DNA of 64,000 nucleotides from Sinohyriopsis cumingii (lineage: Eukaryota > Mollusca > Bivalvia > Unionida > Unionidae): NCBI GenBank assembly GCA_028554795.2, contig CM068825.1, positions 94,474,451 to 94,538,450 of the forward strand, read 5' to 3'. Every line of letters starts with the position of its first letter. Positions within the stretch are counted from its first letter, which is position 1. The notes beneath the pieces were generated by a model. That model saw only the letters and a program-made list of their open reading frames with translations, did no database searches and was not told where the DNA came from. A program made the position numbers and the translations under genes. Shown here one piece after another: positions 20,974-32,959 of the stretch.

Positions 20974-21171
20974 CGACGACACAAAAGAATGGTGGAGAGT
21001 CAGCACCAGTATTCCAGTCAGGCAGGGTTTTTCCCTAAGGTGCCCGTTCACAATAGCTCAATCAACCCTTCGTATCACTCCAAATCCTTTCCGACATCAT
21101 TCTCCAAGATCCACGATTCATCCGATATGTCTCTTCTTCCAGGTATCCCCAGTACCTATAAAACTCACAAG
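20974..21171 (+). CDS. MOK: MOK/RAGE-type kinase, exon e (C-terminal tail)
   Basis: Acceptor tatttccttccag|CGA; donor AAG|gtaatt. The exon is 198 nt in phase 0. It encodes RRHKRMVESQHQYSSQAGFF, then PKVPVHNSSINPSYHSKSF and a Ser/Pro-rich end finishing STYKTHK. The tail is poorly conserved, but an open 66-codon stretch between good splice sites, in phase with exons d and f, supports it. It is basic, Ser-rich and probably disordered. Confidence 0.85.
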
Positions 21172-21174
21172 GTA

Positions 21175-22905
21175 ATTGTTAGAGAATTGTAGTGAATATT
21201 CTAAATTGAATTTGAATGAGCCTTTACGTTTTTGGCATTATATAAGATTTGACAACATAGTATGGAAGTGAAGAAAAAAAAAACCCAAAAGCACTGTAGG
21301 AAACCATTCACCTTTAATAGATGACCACTAAATATTGCATTAATTTGAGTTAAGCATTGGTCTTGGAACAGTAGAAGTATGACGTAAGTTTGTTGCCATC
21401 ATACTACTCAGATCCCACTATAGTTGTTTTTATGGTGTATCAGATTCATCCAAACTGCTGTTAATTTTGACCAATTTATTGCAGATTTCATGCTCTGCAA
21501 AATATTCCCATTTTTCTAGCATTTATTCTTCACAGCCTGATTTGTTGCTGCTGATAGTGAGCACATATAATTTTACCAGTTCTTAAAGATTCTGATTTTT
21601 CATGTGTTTATTTTTGACAAATATTAAATCTGCCTTAGTGATCACATCAGGTTAATAGTAAAGAATTTTGGTTAATTTTTAAATAGCCCTGGGATCACCA
21701 AATTAAAAAAAATATTCAGATTTTGATTCACCCAGTTTGTTTTTCTTGATATTGATAAATGCCTTAATTTCATACCCATTTAATCTTACATGGCTGATCT
21801 GGCATCTGACATTCAAGCTGTGATTTTGTATCACACATATATTTTCATATCTCACATCCAGCCTGGAACTACTTTTACAGCTTGAAGTATTCAATAACAG
21901 TCCACTTATAAAATATCAGGAATTATGATTTATTGCTGTACATTTTAAATTATTAAAAAAATGTTAACACATGTTGCCAGTTTTAAGAAATGCAGCCATA
22001 TTCGGTGAAAATGGTCACTTTTGCCACTCGGCATAATGGGGAACACCATTTGTAGCAGTATATGGGCATCTCATGGTATTTACTGTTGAGAAATAAGAGT
22101 TAGTTGAGGTGGACAACAGTATCTTGGATAGAATGTTTGACAAGGACTTTTCAGATGAAGCAGGTGTCCAAAGTGACACCAAACATGAGAGACACGCACA
22201 CAAAAACACAAAGTAGTTTGCCACTGAAATTTTGTATTGAAAGTTTTAAAAATCCAGACAGAGTAATAAAGATTAAGGCAGTAATGTCAAGATTTAAGGC
22301 ATGGTTAGAAATGCCCCTACTTTTGAAGGAAACTTTACACCATACTTGATTAGACACTTAAATTTGGTTACTTACTGGATGGTTTGTACCATGAACCAGA
22401 TATTCTTAATACCAATAACACAGCAATAAAAGATAATTAGAGGACAGTAACTATAGCTACAGCAGTTGAACTTAAAATGAGTTTGCTAATTACCATGAAG
22501 TGCTAATTCTGGGTGCACTGACCTTAAACTAAAGGGTTTAAGAAACCAAAGAGCACAAATTTCTAAACCGTGCACATGTGTTGGTCTCATTCACAGCTGC
22601 AGTAATGGTGGCACAGAGAAGAGACATTCCACAATGTAAATTATCTAAAATACTAAACTTACCCAGAATCCATTTCAGCTTTAGAGTTTTAAAAATATGG
22701 TCCACAGAAATTGTTTTAATAATATTATTTTAAAGGAGCAAGTTTAAGTGGACGATCTTTCAGTTTGTCTATTAATATTGCTGAGGAATTCATTTTTTTT
22801 ATAGTAAATCTGAGGATAAAACTGACAAACATTGGCAACATAAAGGCACAGAGAGCATCAGCTGTTTGGACTGTGACATAAGTTTGGAAAAATTACATCT
22901 TATTA
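21175..22905. other. MOK intron e-f, first part
   Basis: AT-rich intron. A few open frames (for example 22104-22349) show no recognisable motif. Nothing else is supported. Confidence 0.3.
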
Positions 22906-22918
22906 CAGTGTTGTAGAG

Positions 22919-23073
22919 CAGGGGTGCACAACCTTTTCTGGTCAAAGGCCAGATTGCATTTTCTGAAATCACTCCAGGGCTGCAAACACTTATTTCTTTA
23001 GTATATTACTGTTCATTGGCTTGATTTCTGTGTTGTTTTAATTTGCCCACTGGCCAGATGTTGCGCACCCCTG
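22919..23073. mobile_element. hAT-type MITE, 155 bp
   Basis: The ends caggggtgcacaac and, inverted, caggggtgcgcaac form inverted repeats starting CAGGGGTG, as in hAT/Charlie-like elements. The element is bracketed by a perfect 8-bp direct repeat ttgtagag (22911-22918 and 23074-23081), the duplication length made by hAT transposases. A second inner pair, 'tggtcaaaggccag' and 'ctggccag', is also inverted. There is no coding capacity. Confidence 0.93.
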
Positions 23074-23084
23074 TTGTAGAGACT

Positions 23085-23895
23085 TCTTCATCACTAGGGC
23101 AAACATACGGAAATGTATGTTTGTTTACATTTTAAATGTTTGCTACTGTTCACATAGAAATTAAAGAGAAGAACGATTTTGTTTAGAAATTTCTTGTTAA
23201 AAATTTCCAAATGGATTGAATATTAAAAATTTAGACCGCATGTTAGAATGATACAAGATCTCCATTTTCTTGAAAACATGTGCTTACCTTTAAGTTCAGT
23301 TCATCAGTTTCTTGTATCAAACAAAAACCTAACAAGACAGAGTTTGAAAGTTCTGTAAATTAATGCGCTTTCTGTATAAAATTGAATGGATTTAATTACA
23401 GTTAGTCTGTGAAATTTGTCCTGAAATTTACTTGGAAGTAGAGTGTGTGTATTTAGTAAAAAGGGTGTAAGAAAAGGGTCATTTACTGGTCCAAAACCTA
23501 TGATCCATGTAAGAAGTTAGGAAAAACAATCAAGTAGTCTCTGACTACAGTCTGAATCTAGTCATATGTACCATACTGCATATTTAAAACATCAAAGCTA
23601 ACAAGCCAATCATTATTCTGCAATACTGACAGACTGATGACACAACTGCACAGTATATATTAGTTACATACATGGAGATTTTTCAGAGGGTTGTACAATT
23701 TCATTAAAGCATTAATTATATACTATAAAACAATTGAAAAGAATGTGTGAATAAAAGGGTGATATATAATAATTATTACAAATCCACATAAGTGCTTTGC
23801 TTGTAGTCAGGGTAAAAGACTTGTTTGATATGGCATTGTAACATACATCTTAGCCTAGTGACCTTGACCTATTCAATTGCCATATCAAACTCATT
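23085..23895. other. MOK intron, nothing recognised
   Basis: AT-rich sequence without supported features. Confidence 0.3.
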
Positions 23896-23908
23896 CTTTC
23901 CACCCATC

Positions 23909-24230
23909 GACCGCTCTGGTGGCCTAGTGGTTAGAGTGTCTGCCTCGGATGCAGAAGGTTGTGGGTTCGATCACCAGCCTAGTCATACCAGAGACTTAAA
24001 AAAATGGTACTAACAGCTGCCTTGCTTGGCGTTCAGCATTAAGAGGTTAGTGTTAGTACTGGTCAGCCTGGTGTCAGAATAATGTGACTGGGTGGGACAT
24101 CATGCTACATGTCTGCAGCATGATGCCCCAATGCTAGACATCACTATAAACTGCCACATTGCAGACATCATAGCGATATGACTGAAAAATTGTTAAAGCT
24201 ACGTTAAAAATCAAATCACATCACACATCA
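23909..24230 (+). mobile_element. tRNA-derived SINE, family 2
   Basis: The head 'tggtggcctagtggttagag' is an A-box region and 'gtgggttcgatcac' a B box, followed by about 250 bp of unrelated body ending 'gctacgttaaaaatcaaatc' and a 'acatcacacatca' tail. The 13-bp direct repeat ctttccacccatc flanks it (23896-23908 and 24231-24243). The body differs from family 1, apart from a similar 'cgttaaa' 3' motif. Confidence 0.9.
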
Positions 24231-24747
24231 CTTTCCACCCATCAGAGCAAGACATGTATGTAGTTTTCTCTATTTATATAAAAGGATCCAGTATTACAGT
24301 TGTTTATCTCTTTAGTGCTTATAGTATAGATTTTCCAAGTATTTTTCCATTCTACCAATTGGACATTAATATAGAATATTTAATCATCAGTATCTGTTTG
24401 TAATTCTTGTAAAGGCCTAGCTTAATTGAGATAAAGTCATGCATAATTTTTTTTTATGTTTTGGGCTTTAAAAAATCAGCAGTTAGAGGTAGAAAGAGAC
24501 CAGATTACAAAGAAATATTGCAGGACATTCAAAAAATGGAAAGATACCTATAGGTCCTATATCATTATTAGTTTGGTAATAATGGTTATAGAGATGAAAT
24601 TTTTAAATTACAGGAGTTTGTTCATCTGTCCACTCTATCCACACCATAGCTTAAGTATTTTAGAGCTGGTTTAATCTTAAAATGTTTTTATTTCCAGCTA
24701 AATAAATGGTAGGCTCAGCAAAAATGATTTCTCTGGTTCTATTTCAG

Positions 24748-24825
24748 TCTACCAACAAAACCTCAAAGAATATATTTGGACAGTATCAGCTTCCTTCATT
24801 AGACAGAAGAGGAGCAGGTTTCTAA
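24748..24825 (+). CDS. MOK: MOK/RAGE-type kinase, terminal coding exon f
   Basis: Acceptor ttctatttcag|TCT in phase 0; it reads STNKTSKNIFGQYQLPSLDR then RGAGF and stops at TAA 24823-24825. The Q-L-P-S-L-D-R-R-G ending parallels the vertebrate MOK C-terminus (R-L-P-T-I-V-R-K-G), which is why I take this as the true end of the gene. Together with the five confident upstream exons this gives about 286 residues in the window. Confidence 0.88.
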   Translation, partial: STNKTSKNIFGQYQLPSLDRRGAGF

Positions 24826-25532
24826 GGAACCAGTCTAGTTTATGAATGCATGATACCAATCTGCAATACAGACATTGACTAATTTTAAGATTTTTCCATA
24901 CCATGAAGCTTTGGAGTGTTGCAAGTGTTCATGGAACCTGTCTGTAACCTGTAGTAAAATTTATATCAGTAATACTAATTGATTTTATATATGTATGTAT
25001 ATCTATCTGTACATTCAAATCGAAAAGTCAATTGAGGAAGAGTATATTAGTTGCTGTAATCAAGAAAGCATAATATTTATGCCAAAATTTATACAGTCAT
25101 ACTGAATTACAAATTAAAATTACTTTTACCCAGATTGTTAACAACATTTCATCAAGTATGTTATATTCATGTTACATGGATAGAACTGCAATCTGTCATA
25201 TATCACTTGTATCAATGTTAAGTTTGATATTTTCATAACACATTATATGTTAGAATTTTCCTGTCAATTTACACATTTTACAAAAACACCTCTTCAGCAG
25301 AAACTTGAACCTAGAGAACTCCCAAACCAACTTATACTGTGGATACTGTGGGGTCAGGCATGGATCCCAGTTTTTTCTGTAAGAAATACTGAAAGATATT
25401 TGTTGAATGTGAAGACAATTGTGATCAAAATGTTAACTGAAATCTTGATATATCACTCGTTTTATAATTGAAAACAGTGGTTAGTGGCCAGAAATTTTAT
25501 TAAAAATAATTGAATTCATGACATTTAATAAA
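24826..25532 (+). other. MOK: Probable MOK 3' UTR
   Basis: No exon or repeat is recognised after the stop. The first AATAAA I noticed is at 25527-25532; an ATTAAA-type hexamer lies near 25113. The true cleavage site cannot be told from sequence alone. Confidence 0.35.
25527..25532 (+). terminator. MOK: Candidate polyadenylation signal AATAAA for MOK
   Basis: Canonical hexamer about 700 nt after the MOK stop codon in AT-rich sequence where chance hexamers are common. Confidence 0.25.
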
Positions 25533-26552
25533 AGTAATATTTTCTACAAATTTTAAAATTAAGACAATTCTAATTACACTGTAAATTACAGTATATGATG
25601 AAATATCAGTCAATTAAGATATCACTAATGTCAGCTGGTGGCAATACCTTAAGAAATAACTACCATTAAATAAGTCTTTTGTCAATTGAAATTTGTCTTT
25701 ATCTTTTAATTCAGTTTTAGTGTAATCAGCATAAATGTGATGTACACTCTTGTATTCAAATTTAAAATGTTTCAATGGACCACTGCAGTGATTCCTGCAA
25801 GTGTTTTCATGAGAACTTAATCAAGTCCCAATTGACTTTTGATCTCAGACTTGCAGAAGTGTTGGGTGCATTGTTAGAGTCAATTAAAAGTTTACCTGTG
25901 TTGCATGTCACATAATTAGCTTTTGTATCCAATCAAGTAAAGGAGATAGAATCAGAAGAGTTGAAAGGCATGCCAGTCCTACCTGCATAAGAAGTCAAAG
26001 TCACAATAATGTCTTAAGCCAACTCATTTCAGTTGACTAATCGAACACTGAGAACACCCTAAGTACATGTAACATAATTAAAGTATCTAACATTAATCAG
26101 TGGTTTATCATACTCATTCACAAATGTGATTAACGATTGCAAAAGAACCAAGCAAAAGGCATTCTAGTTGCATAAAAAGCTTAGCTTTGTGGATAAGGTT
26201 CATTATGGACAAGTGAGTTCCAAAGTTTGTAGTCAACTTAAAATTGGCACTCAGATATTTGCTTAACGATGAGCAGAAATTTCACAGTAACTTCCAAAGA
26301 AATCACATCATCTGTATTTTACTAAGATAACATTTAATTTTTAAAAAATCAGTTTCAGTGTTTTTCTTTCTCTGAATAAATGTCAGCCTTTTTTTAAATG
26401 GTGAATTTTGTTATATTCTTGGTCGACATTAACACTAAAAGGTATCCACAATCATATGCAGAAAGTCGTGATGTAATAAACATTTTTTTTACTGATACAC
26501 ATGATATGTGTTGAAACCACTAGGATAATGTTGTAAACAATCTTTCAGAGAC

Positions 26553-26555
<3 letters not shown>
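25533..26555. other. Intergenic, nothing recognised
   Basis: AT-rich DNA without supported genes or repeat families. Confidence 0.3.

Positions 26556-26641
<86 letters not shown>
26556..26641. repeat. (TA)n microsatellite
   Basis: Uninterrupted alternating TA of about 86 bp; self-complementary and prone to cruciform formation and length error. Confidence 0.95.
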
Positions 26642-26643
<2 letters not shown>

Positions 26644-27174
26644 AAAATCAGGGTAATTAATATGGAAAAATAAAGAATTTCATTAGAAAAAAGCTATAAT
26701 CAGTTATTTTAGAAACAAAGCTGTAATCAGTTATTTCTAATGCAGTTATTAGACAAGTGTTCTCCTACTTAACCTGTCCCCTTCCCCCATATTGCATTGT
26801 TGGTGTCCAGCCCTTTCTTAGTTTTTCAGAGGTCCATCAGTAACTTGTGCCCTTGCTTATGCTGCAGTCTCTGTGCATGAGTTATTGAATGAGAGATGTA
26901 GTCATAATGTTTGAATATGACCATGATAGATGTTATATCTGGATGCAATAATTTGTACAGACATTGCATCTGAAATGTCATTGAAGTAACTATAAACCAT
27001 GGCTTAATTACAGCTGTATTGTTTGAATGATTAGTGAATTATATGAAAATTTTTCTACAGTAAGAAGAACATGTATCTTATTATTTCCAGTACAGTTGTG
27101 TGAAGCAAAATTCAGACTGTGCTTTTGAGGATTATGATGCACACACACACACATGTAAGTTGAATCCAACTGTA

Positions 27175-27258
27175 AAAACAAACATAGACCCTGATCTGCC
27201 ATCTACTGGACCATCAGATTTGGGTGTGCAATTGCACTTTGACTCGACTTACAAGTTA
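27175..27258. mobile_element. Fragment of the palindromic MITE family
   Basis: Contains 'catagaccctgatctgccat', 'atcagatttgggtgtgcaat' and 'tttgactcgacttacaag', matching one side of the family seen at 51264-51456. Confidence 0.55.
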
Positions 27259-27755
27259 GTATTGATGGTACATTAGGTAAAGCACTGCATAATGGTGAAA
27301 TATGAATTAATGCCAGTGTAATATACTTTCTAATTCAAAATTTCTAATTGTAAGAAAAATATATAAAAATATTTTATTGAGTGAAAACTATTCATAATAA
27401 ACTGGGATTCCTCAAATTTTTGGATTTAGAGAAATACCAATATGGGTCTAAATAGTTATGTAATCTATTCTATTTACTGCTTTGATTTCACCATAGTTCT
27501 GTAGAATCTTTCATGAAAATACTGGCTGCAGTTCAAGGTATTGTTTTTATGGGTAGTCTTTTATTGGAAATAATGCTGCTGGCTGGAGTTCTATTCGTTT
27601 ATTAGGCTGTTCATCCCTATCAATGAAGTGCATGAGAATGCTATACTAAACCAGTACATGTGAATCCCACAAGTTTGGTAGAATAATGAACTGTTGACAA
27701 AGGGAAGCATTGTGGTTTATTATCAGTCTGAATAATAGACAAGATAGCATCCATC

Positions 27756-28003
27756 GGGGGCCCCGAGTGACCGAGTGGTCTAAAGTGCTGTCCGTTACGG
27801 ATCACTGCCATCTCACCTCTGTCTGTGTGGGTTTGAGTCTCGGATTCAGCCAACGTGGGTATGTGAGAAAGCTTGCCAGTAGCTTCTCGTGGATCAGTGG
27901 TTCTTTCCGGGGTTTTCCTGGGTTCTTCCTCCACCATTAATACTGGCCGCCATGTATAGCCTATCGTGTGCTGAAAAATGGCGTTAAACCCTACAACAAC
28001 AAC
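27756..28003 (+). mobile_element. tRNA-Leu/Ser-derived SINE, family 1, intact
   Basis: Same organisation as 14311-14576: 'ccgagtgaccgagtggtcta' head, B-box region 'gggtttgagtctc', conserved body, 'aaaatggcgttaaaccctac' and (aac)n tail. A perfect 10-bp target-site duplication, agcatccatc, lies at 27746-27755 and 28004-28013. Confidence 0.94.
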
Positions 28004-28019
28004 AGCATCCATCAGGTGT

Positions 28020-29530
28020 CATGCATTTGGCCATTAACAATTGGTTGTTACCACTCTTAAGTCCATATATCTGATCTAATTTTAAGCAAACTTAGAGTAT
28101 GGGTTTATATCATCAAAATCTTGGATGAGTTTGATAAAGATCTTGTATAATAATGGTAAAATACAATTGATAAAAACTAATTTACATAAAGCATCTCTGA
28201 CACAATTAAAGCACAGCCATAAAATTGAGCAATCTCATACATTAACACCAAACCTCTAAGTCATACATAATGGCTAAAAATGATAGTACTGCATAATGAC
28301 ACATTGAAAAAACATTCAGTACATCTTTAATTGACATAGTTGTGAATAATATGTTGAGTCTGTGGTGACACACTTGAATAAAACTGACTTAATGCTGTTT
28401 GTTTATTGCCAATGTATTTTTGTATTACTTCCATTTTGAATTTCGCCACCATTATTGGCCATTGAATGGTACATGCATTGCCTCATTTGCAGAGTATCAT
28501 GGGAGTCCAGGGTAGCGGACTAGCAAGATCCATGCATATTAATTAGGTGATCTTGCACCTAATTGACTAACCTTATTATGACATTGGAGGCCATATTTCT
28601 CATCCAACTTTGTTAAAACAAGGAATATATATGCTTATATCATTAAAAACTCCAGTAAGTATGAAAATGAATGACATTCACACATAACAATGGGATTATC
28701 CTGTATCTGAATGACTGAGCTTTACCTGATTTATATGCCATATTTTTTTATCTGATTTTGATCAAACTTCTAATGTATGCTTATATCATTAGGAACTTTG
28801 ATGAATTTGATAACAAGTAAGATCACACACTACAGTGTTGATCTTGAGTCTGCCTGGTTGACCTTGTTACCCTATTGAAATCTATATTTTTGATCAGTTT
28901 TTATCAAACTTGAAATATAAGCTTATGTCATCAAAATCTTGGATGGGTTTGAAAATTAGCAAAATCTTCACATTTTAATCAGACATCCTGCTGATTATGT
29001 TACCACTCTAAAGGCCATATTTCTTATCCCATTTTAATCAAAATTGGAATATATACTTATTTCATCAATATTTTGGATGAGTTCAGTAATGAGCAAGATT
29101 CATGCATATTAATGAATTGATCTTGCATGTGATTTTTGGATGACCTTGTTACCACTCTGGAAACCATATTTGGGATCCAGTTTTAATATAAGTTGGTGTA
29201 TAGGCTAGAACTTGGACTGTTTCAGTAATGAGATCCATGCATATTTATGAGGCAATTTTGCACATGATTTGCTGTACTTATTACCATTCTGGCTTCCATA
29301 ATTCTGTTCTTCTATTGATCAAGATTTGAATATGGGCTTACATTGTAAGATCTTGGGAAGTTGCAAACATAAATGGGATCAGTGCATATTAATGAGGTGA
29401 TCTTGTACCTGATTGGCTGAGCTTGTTACCACTCTTAAAGCTGTATTTTTGGTTGTTTGGTTTATTATCATCAAGGTTGTGGATGATGTTGATTAAAAGC
29501 AAGCGACTGTGCATACTAATTATGCCTTTA
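28020..29530. repeat. Degenerate tandem array, units roughly 180 bp
   Basis: About eight diverged units share 'catgcatattaat.aggtgat', 'cttgcac.tgattg', 'ttgttaccactct', 'ggccatatttct.atcc' and 'atatgcttatatcat.aa'. No open frame runs through it. Old, non-coding. Confidence 0.7.
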
Positions 29531-32220
29531 TCTATAGAAGGAATTTTTATCAGAATATAATAATATAGGTAAAATCAACATGATAACTGCTTTAGGAGAT
29601 CATTTACTTAGGATGTGTTCTTGCAGTACTCCATATACATGCTTAGTGAGATTGGCAGCTGTTAGGTTATATAAGCAGGTGAGTGATATTAGGACCACTT
29701 GGGTCACTTGTTTATAAGTTGGTTCCATTGTCTTAAAATGGTTTACTTTCATTATTAAGTCAGAAATAGTAATTATCTTTATTTTCAATGATCTCATCTG
29801 GATTTTTCCTACTCATTAATTTCCTAATCACACCGTTATTCTTTTTGCCCAAACTTATTGACAGCATGTTTTTATAGCACAAACAAAAATAATTATTTTT
29901 GTCATAAATAAAGGTAGTAGTTTCTTTATGAATGCATACCAACATACCTGTGACAGAACCAAAACATCAAATGAAATATCAGTATAAATCTTACACATTG
30001 AGAGAGATTGAAAACAAAACAAGTGCAATTGCCTTATGTATTCTGATCAAATTATTAAGAAAAGCAATTCTTGAACACGAGTCTTCTTCTTGTGGCAAAT
30101 TTTACAATAAGAACTAACTAATATTTGTTAGAATATTGTCAGTTAAATGAAAAAGGAAGAGTTGTATAGTTGATAGTTCCTTGCAAAGATTTTTTTAAAA
30201 ATATTCACAGGCATTTTTAGTTTACAAGTTCATTACTTGGTGACTACTGATGACATTCATTTCCATTAGTTTCACACTTAACAGTCACTCCTTAGTGATA
30301 GTTTCTGCATATGCTTGGTGGTATCATTACTTCCCCCATACACTATCATAAAACCCTCTTTGCATGAAACACACAATGCAAAATCAATACCTTTGCTATT
30401 TGCCTGCACCTACTTAAATAGTTCCAAGCATTTGTTGAACTTGTAATATTTCTTAGCTGCTGTTATTAGCATTTAGTGCTTGTTTCAACATATCGATCCA
30501 AAAAAGATTAGAGTTGCCCTTAAATATTCCTCTTAAATCATATTGATAAACACATTTACTATTAAACAAGACAAAAAATCAGAATACTCAAGTATTGCTG
30601 CGGAAATCTTGATTTGGTCAGTCTCTCCTTTTTCTCTCATCTCTGCCAAAGGTCAGATGATTTTTAATTTGAGACTCAAAAGCCATGTTGGACCATCTTT
30701 GGTCCATTTATTACTTAAACACCTTTAACAAAATCCAGCCTTTGGCACATCAAATTACAGCAATAAGATAGTAAATTTACAGTTTGTTGTTTACACATGT
30801 CAGTCATAGTGTAACAATTATTAATCACATTGCTCATCATGCATAATTGCACCAATCATTGCACTGGTGGAACCGTTCTAGTCCACAGTAGACTGGTTCT
30901 GACTGGTTTACATAATGTGTGGATAGAACACAAAAATACCATGTTAAACAAATTAATTTTTTAATCATTAATTTTTAGAAGCAGTAAATTTCATCTATAA
31001 AATAGTATTTATGGTAGATTACCCAAAAACAATTGTTTTGTCCAACCACCAATAGAATCACATGTATGAGCTAAGCAGGATGAAATGAAGATACATTGGA
31101 CAAAGTAAACATTCTACATACCTTCGTGGTAACAACAATTTCAAATAAACTAATCTTATCATCAGTATGAAAAAAATATTGAAGAATAAAAAAAATTGGC
31201 AAAAATACATTCCAGTCCTCAAATGAGCAAAAAAAAGTGTCATGTGTAAAGAAAATGGAAGCATCTGTGTTGTATGTTTTATGTAAGTTTGTATACTTTG
31301 ATATTCATTTATGAAAGATGAAAAACTGTCAAAGCAAATATATCATTGCCAGATAAATATGCATGAGACTGAAGTTATTGATGTTAATTAGCAATAAATA
31401 TTTGAATGTGTCACATTCATCACTGCATTATTTGATCCCATTCCCTTCATTTAAAATACATTCCGTCCAGTAGTAAAATAGCATTACTACCAAACTATTT
31501 TGTCAGTATGTACTAGAGCATATTCCTTGTTAATGATTATATTAGTTTCCCAAATTAAATATATCCGTCCATCAAGTAAATCTTTTCTGTTGTCTAAAGT
31601 TTCCTGTTTTGCATGTAAGTTGATTTTAGAAGCACTTGAGAAATTTGTTTAAGACAAGGTGTAAGCAATTTAGTGTCATGTGGACATCATAAGAGTTACT
31701 ATCTCTCAATAGCTGTCATACATTTCAGAATTTAGTGAAATAATAATGATATAAGCTTAATTAATAATGATATAATGTTAGTTATTACTAAAATGTTAAT
31801 GAAGAGTCAAGATGCTAAGATTATTACTTTTTTTACATTTTTGTGAAACTGCAGAAGCTTACATTTATACATAATAAATGATCTGTAGAAGGCATTGAGA
31901 ATATCATGTCTGTCATGGGTATAGTTTCATTATATAAGAACTTTGTGGCCTCAGATCTCCTTGTTAAAATATGTTACATGGTCTTAAATACACACATAAT
32001 TTATGTGTTTAATCATTATATTTCTTTTGTGGGATGAAAGTTTCTAGATAATTTTAGAGTCAATATTTAAGATGGATGAAATGTCTCTAAGTAAAACGTT
32101 TGTATATTATTTTGAGTAAGCTGTATATTTCCCTAAACCACTTATGTGAGTAGATTTGTACAAAATTAAATCAATCTGAGTATATAATGGGTAATGTCTG
32201 TATTAATGCCATATGCACTT
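29531..32220. other. Intergenic, nothing recognised
   Basis: AT-rich sequence with short random open frames only. Confidence 0.3.
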
Positions 32221-32221
32221 A

Positions 32222-32396
32222 CTTAGAAGTCAGGTCCACCTGCAAACTGGATAGACTGAGAATGCCATAGCATAATGCACCAGAAGATGTGAGTCTGTGG
32301 AATTTGTTAGGAGTAATATAGACCCTGATGTGCTAGCATATTATGTGTCAGAAGATCAGGGTATTTATTGTTTGCAATTGGACCATACTTACAAGT
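32222..32396. mobile_element. Palindromic MITE copy
   Basis: The left end 'gtcaggtccacctgcaaac' and the right end 'tgtttgcaattggaccatac' are inverted counterparts. The interior has 'agaccctgatgtgctagcat' and 'agaagatcagggtatttatt'. About 175 bp, no coding capacity. Confidence 0.65.
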
Positions 32397-32823
32397 ATCA
32401 ACGATATTCTTAAATTTCCCATTATGAAATGTATTAAGTTCCTCATATACCTTTACAGTAAATATATGTACATATTAGTGGATTTTATTATGAAGCTTTA
32501 TTTAAGGTGCATATGTTTACTTCTTGTTTTTCCTCCTCCACTCATATGTAGAGATATTTATGTAATAATAAATCCTTGAAAATTTGGAAGAGTGATATTG
32601 AAGATAATGTATCCATTTTAGTACATCACATGATAAGTTCATGAATTCTTTTGGTTAATAACAGGAAATTGACAGACGACAGGATTTATTTTAGAACAGT
32701 ATGCATTTTCTCATGAGTTTGGAAAGTTAAACCTGGCAACAGTCATTACACATGTTCCAGTGGGCACTATTGCCTTGCACTGATGTTATATGACATCACA
32801 ATACATGTGATGTACTAAATATG

Positions 32824-32958
32824 TTATTGCCTTCTCGCATGGGAACTGTCCTCATAAAGTGTTGTCTGGTTGAGTATAGTACACTTACCTTCACTAGAAT
32901 CACAATACTCCACCAGACAACACTGAAGGAGGACATTTCCCAAGGGAAAAGGCAATAA
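32824..32958. mobile_element. 135-bp MITE with about 45-bp imperfect inverted repeats
   Basis: The left arm 'ttattgccttctcgcatggg' through 'gtgttgtctggt' is mirrored by 'accagacaacac' through 'cccaagggaaaaggcaataa'. The arms are about 45 nt and roughly 80 percent identical; the loop is about 40 nt. The ends are TTATTGCC and GGCAATAA. Family unknown. Confidence 0.75.
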
Positions 32959-32959
32959 T

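Noticed and set aside
27641-28012. 123-residue - strand open frame
   Set aside because: It is the antisense of the SINE at 27756-28003 plus flank.
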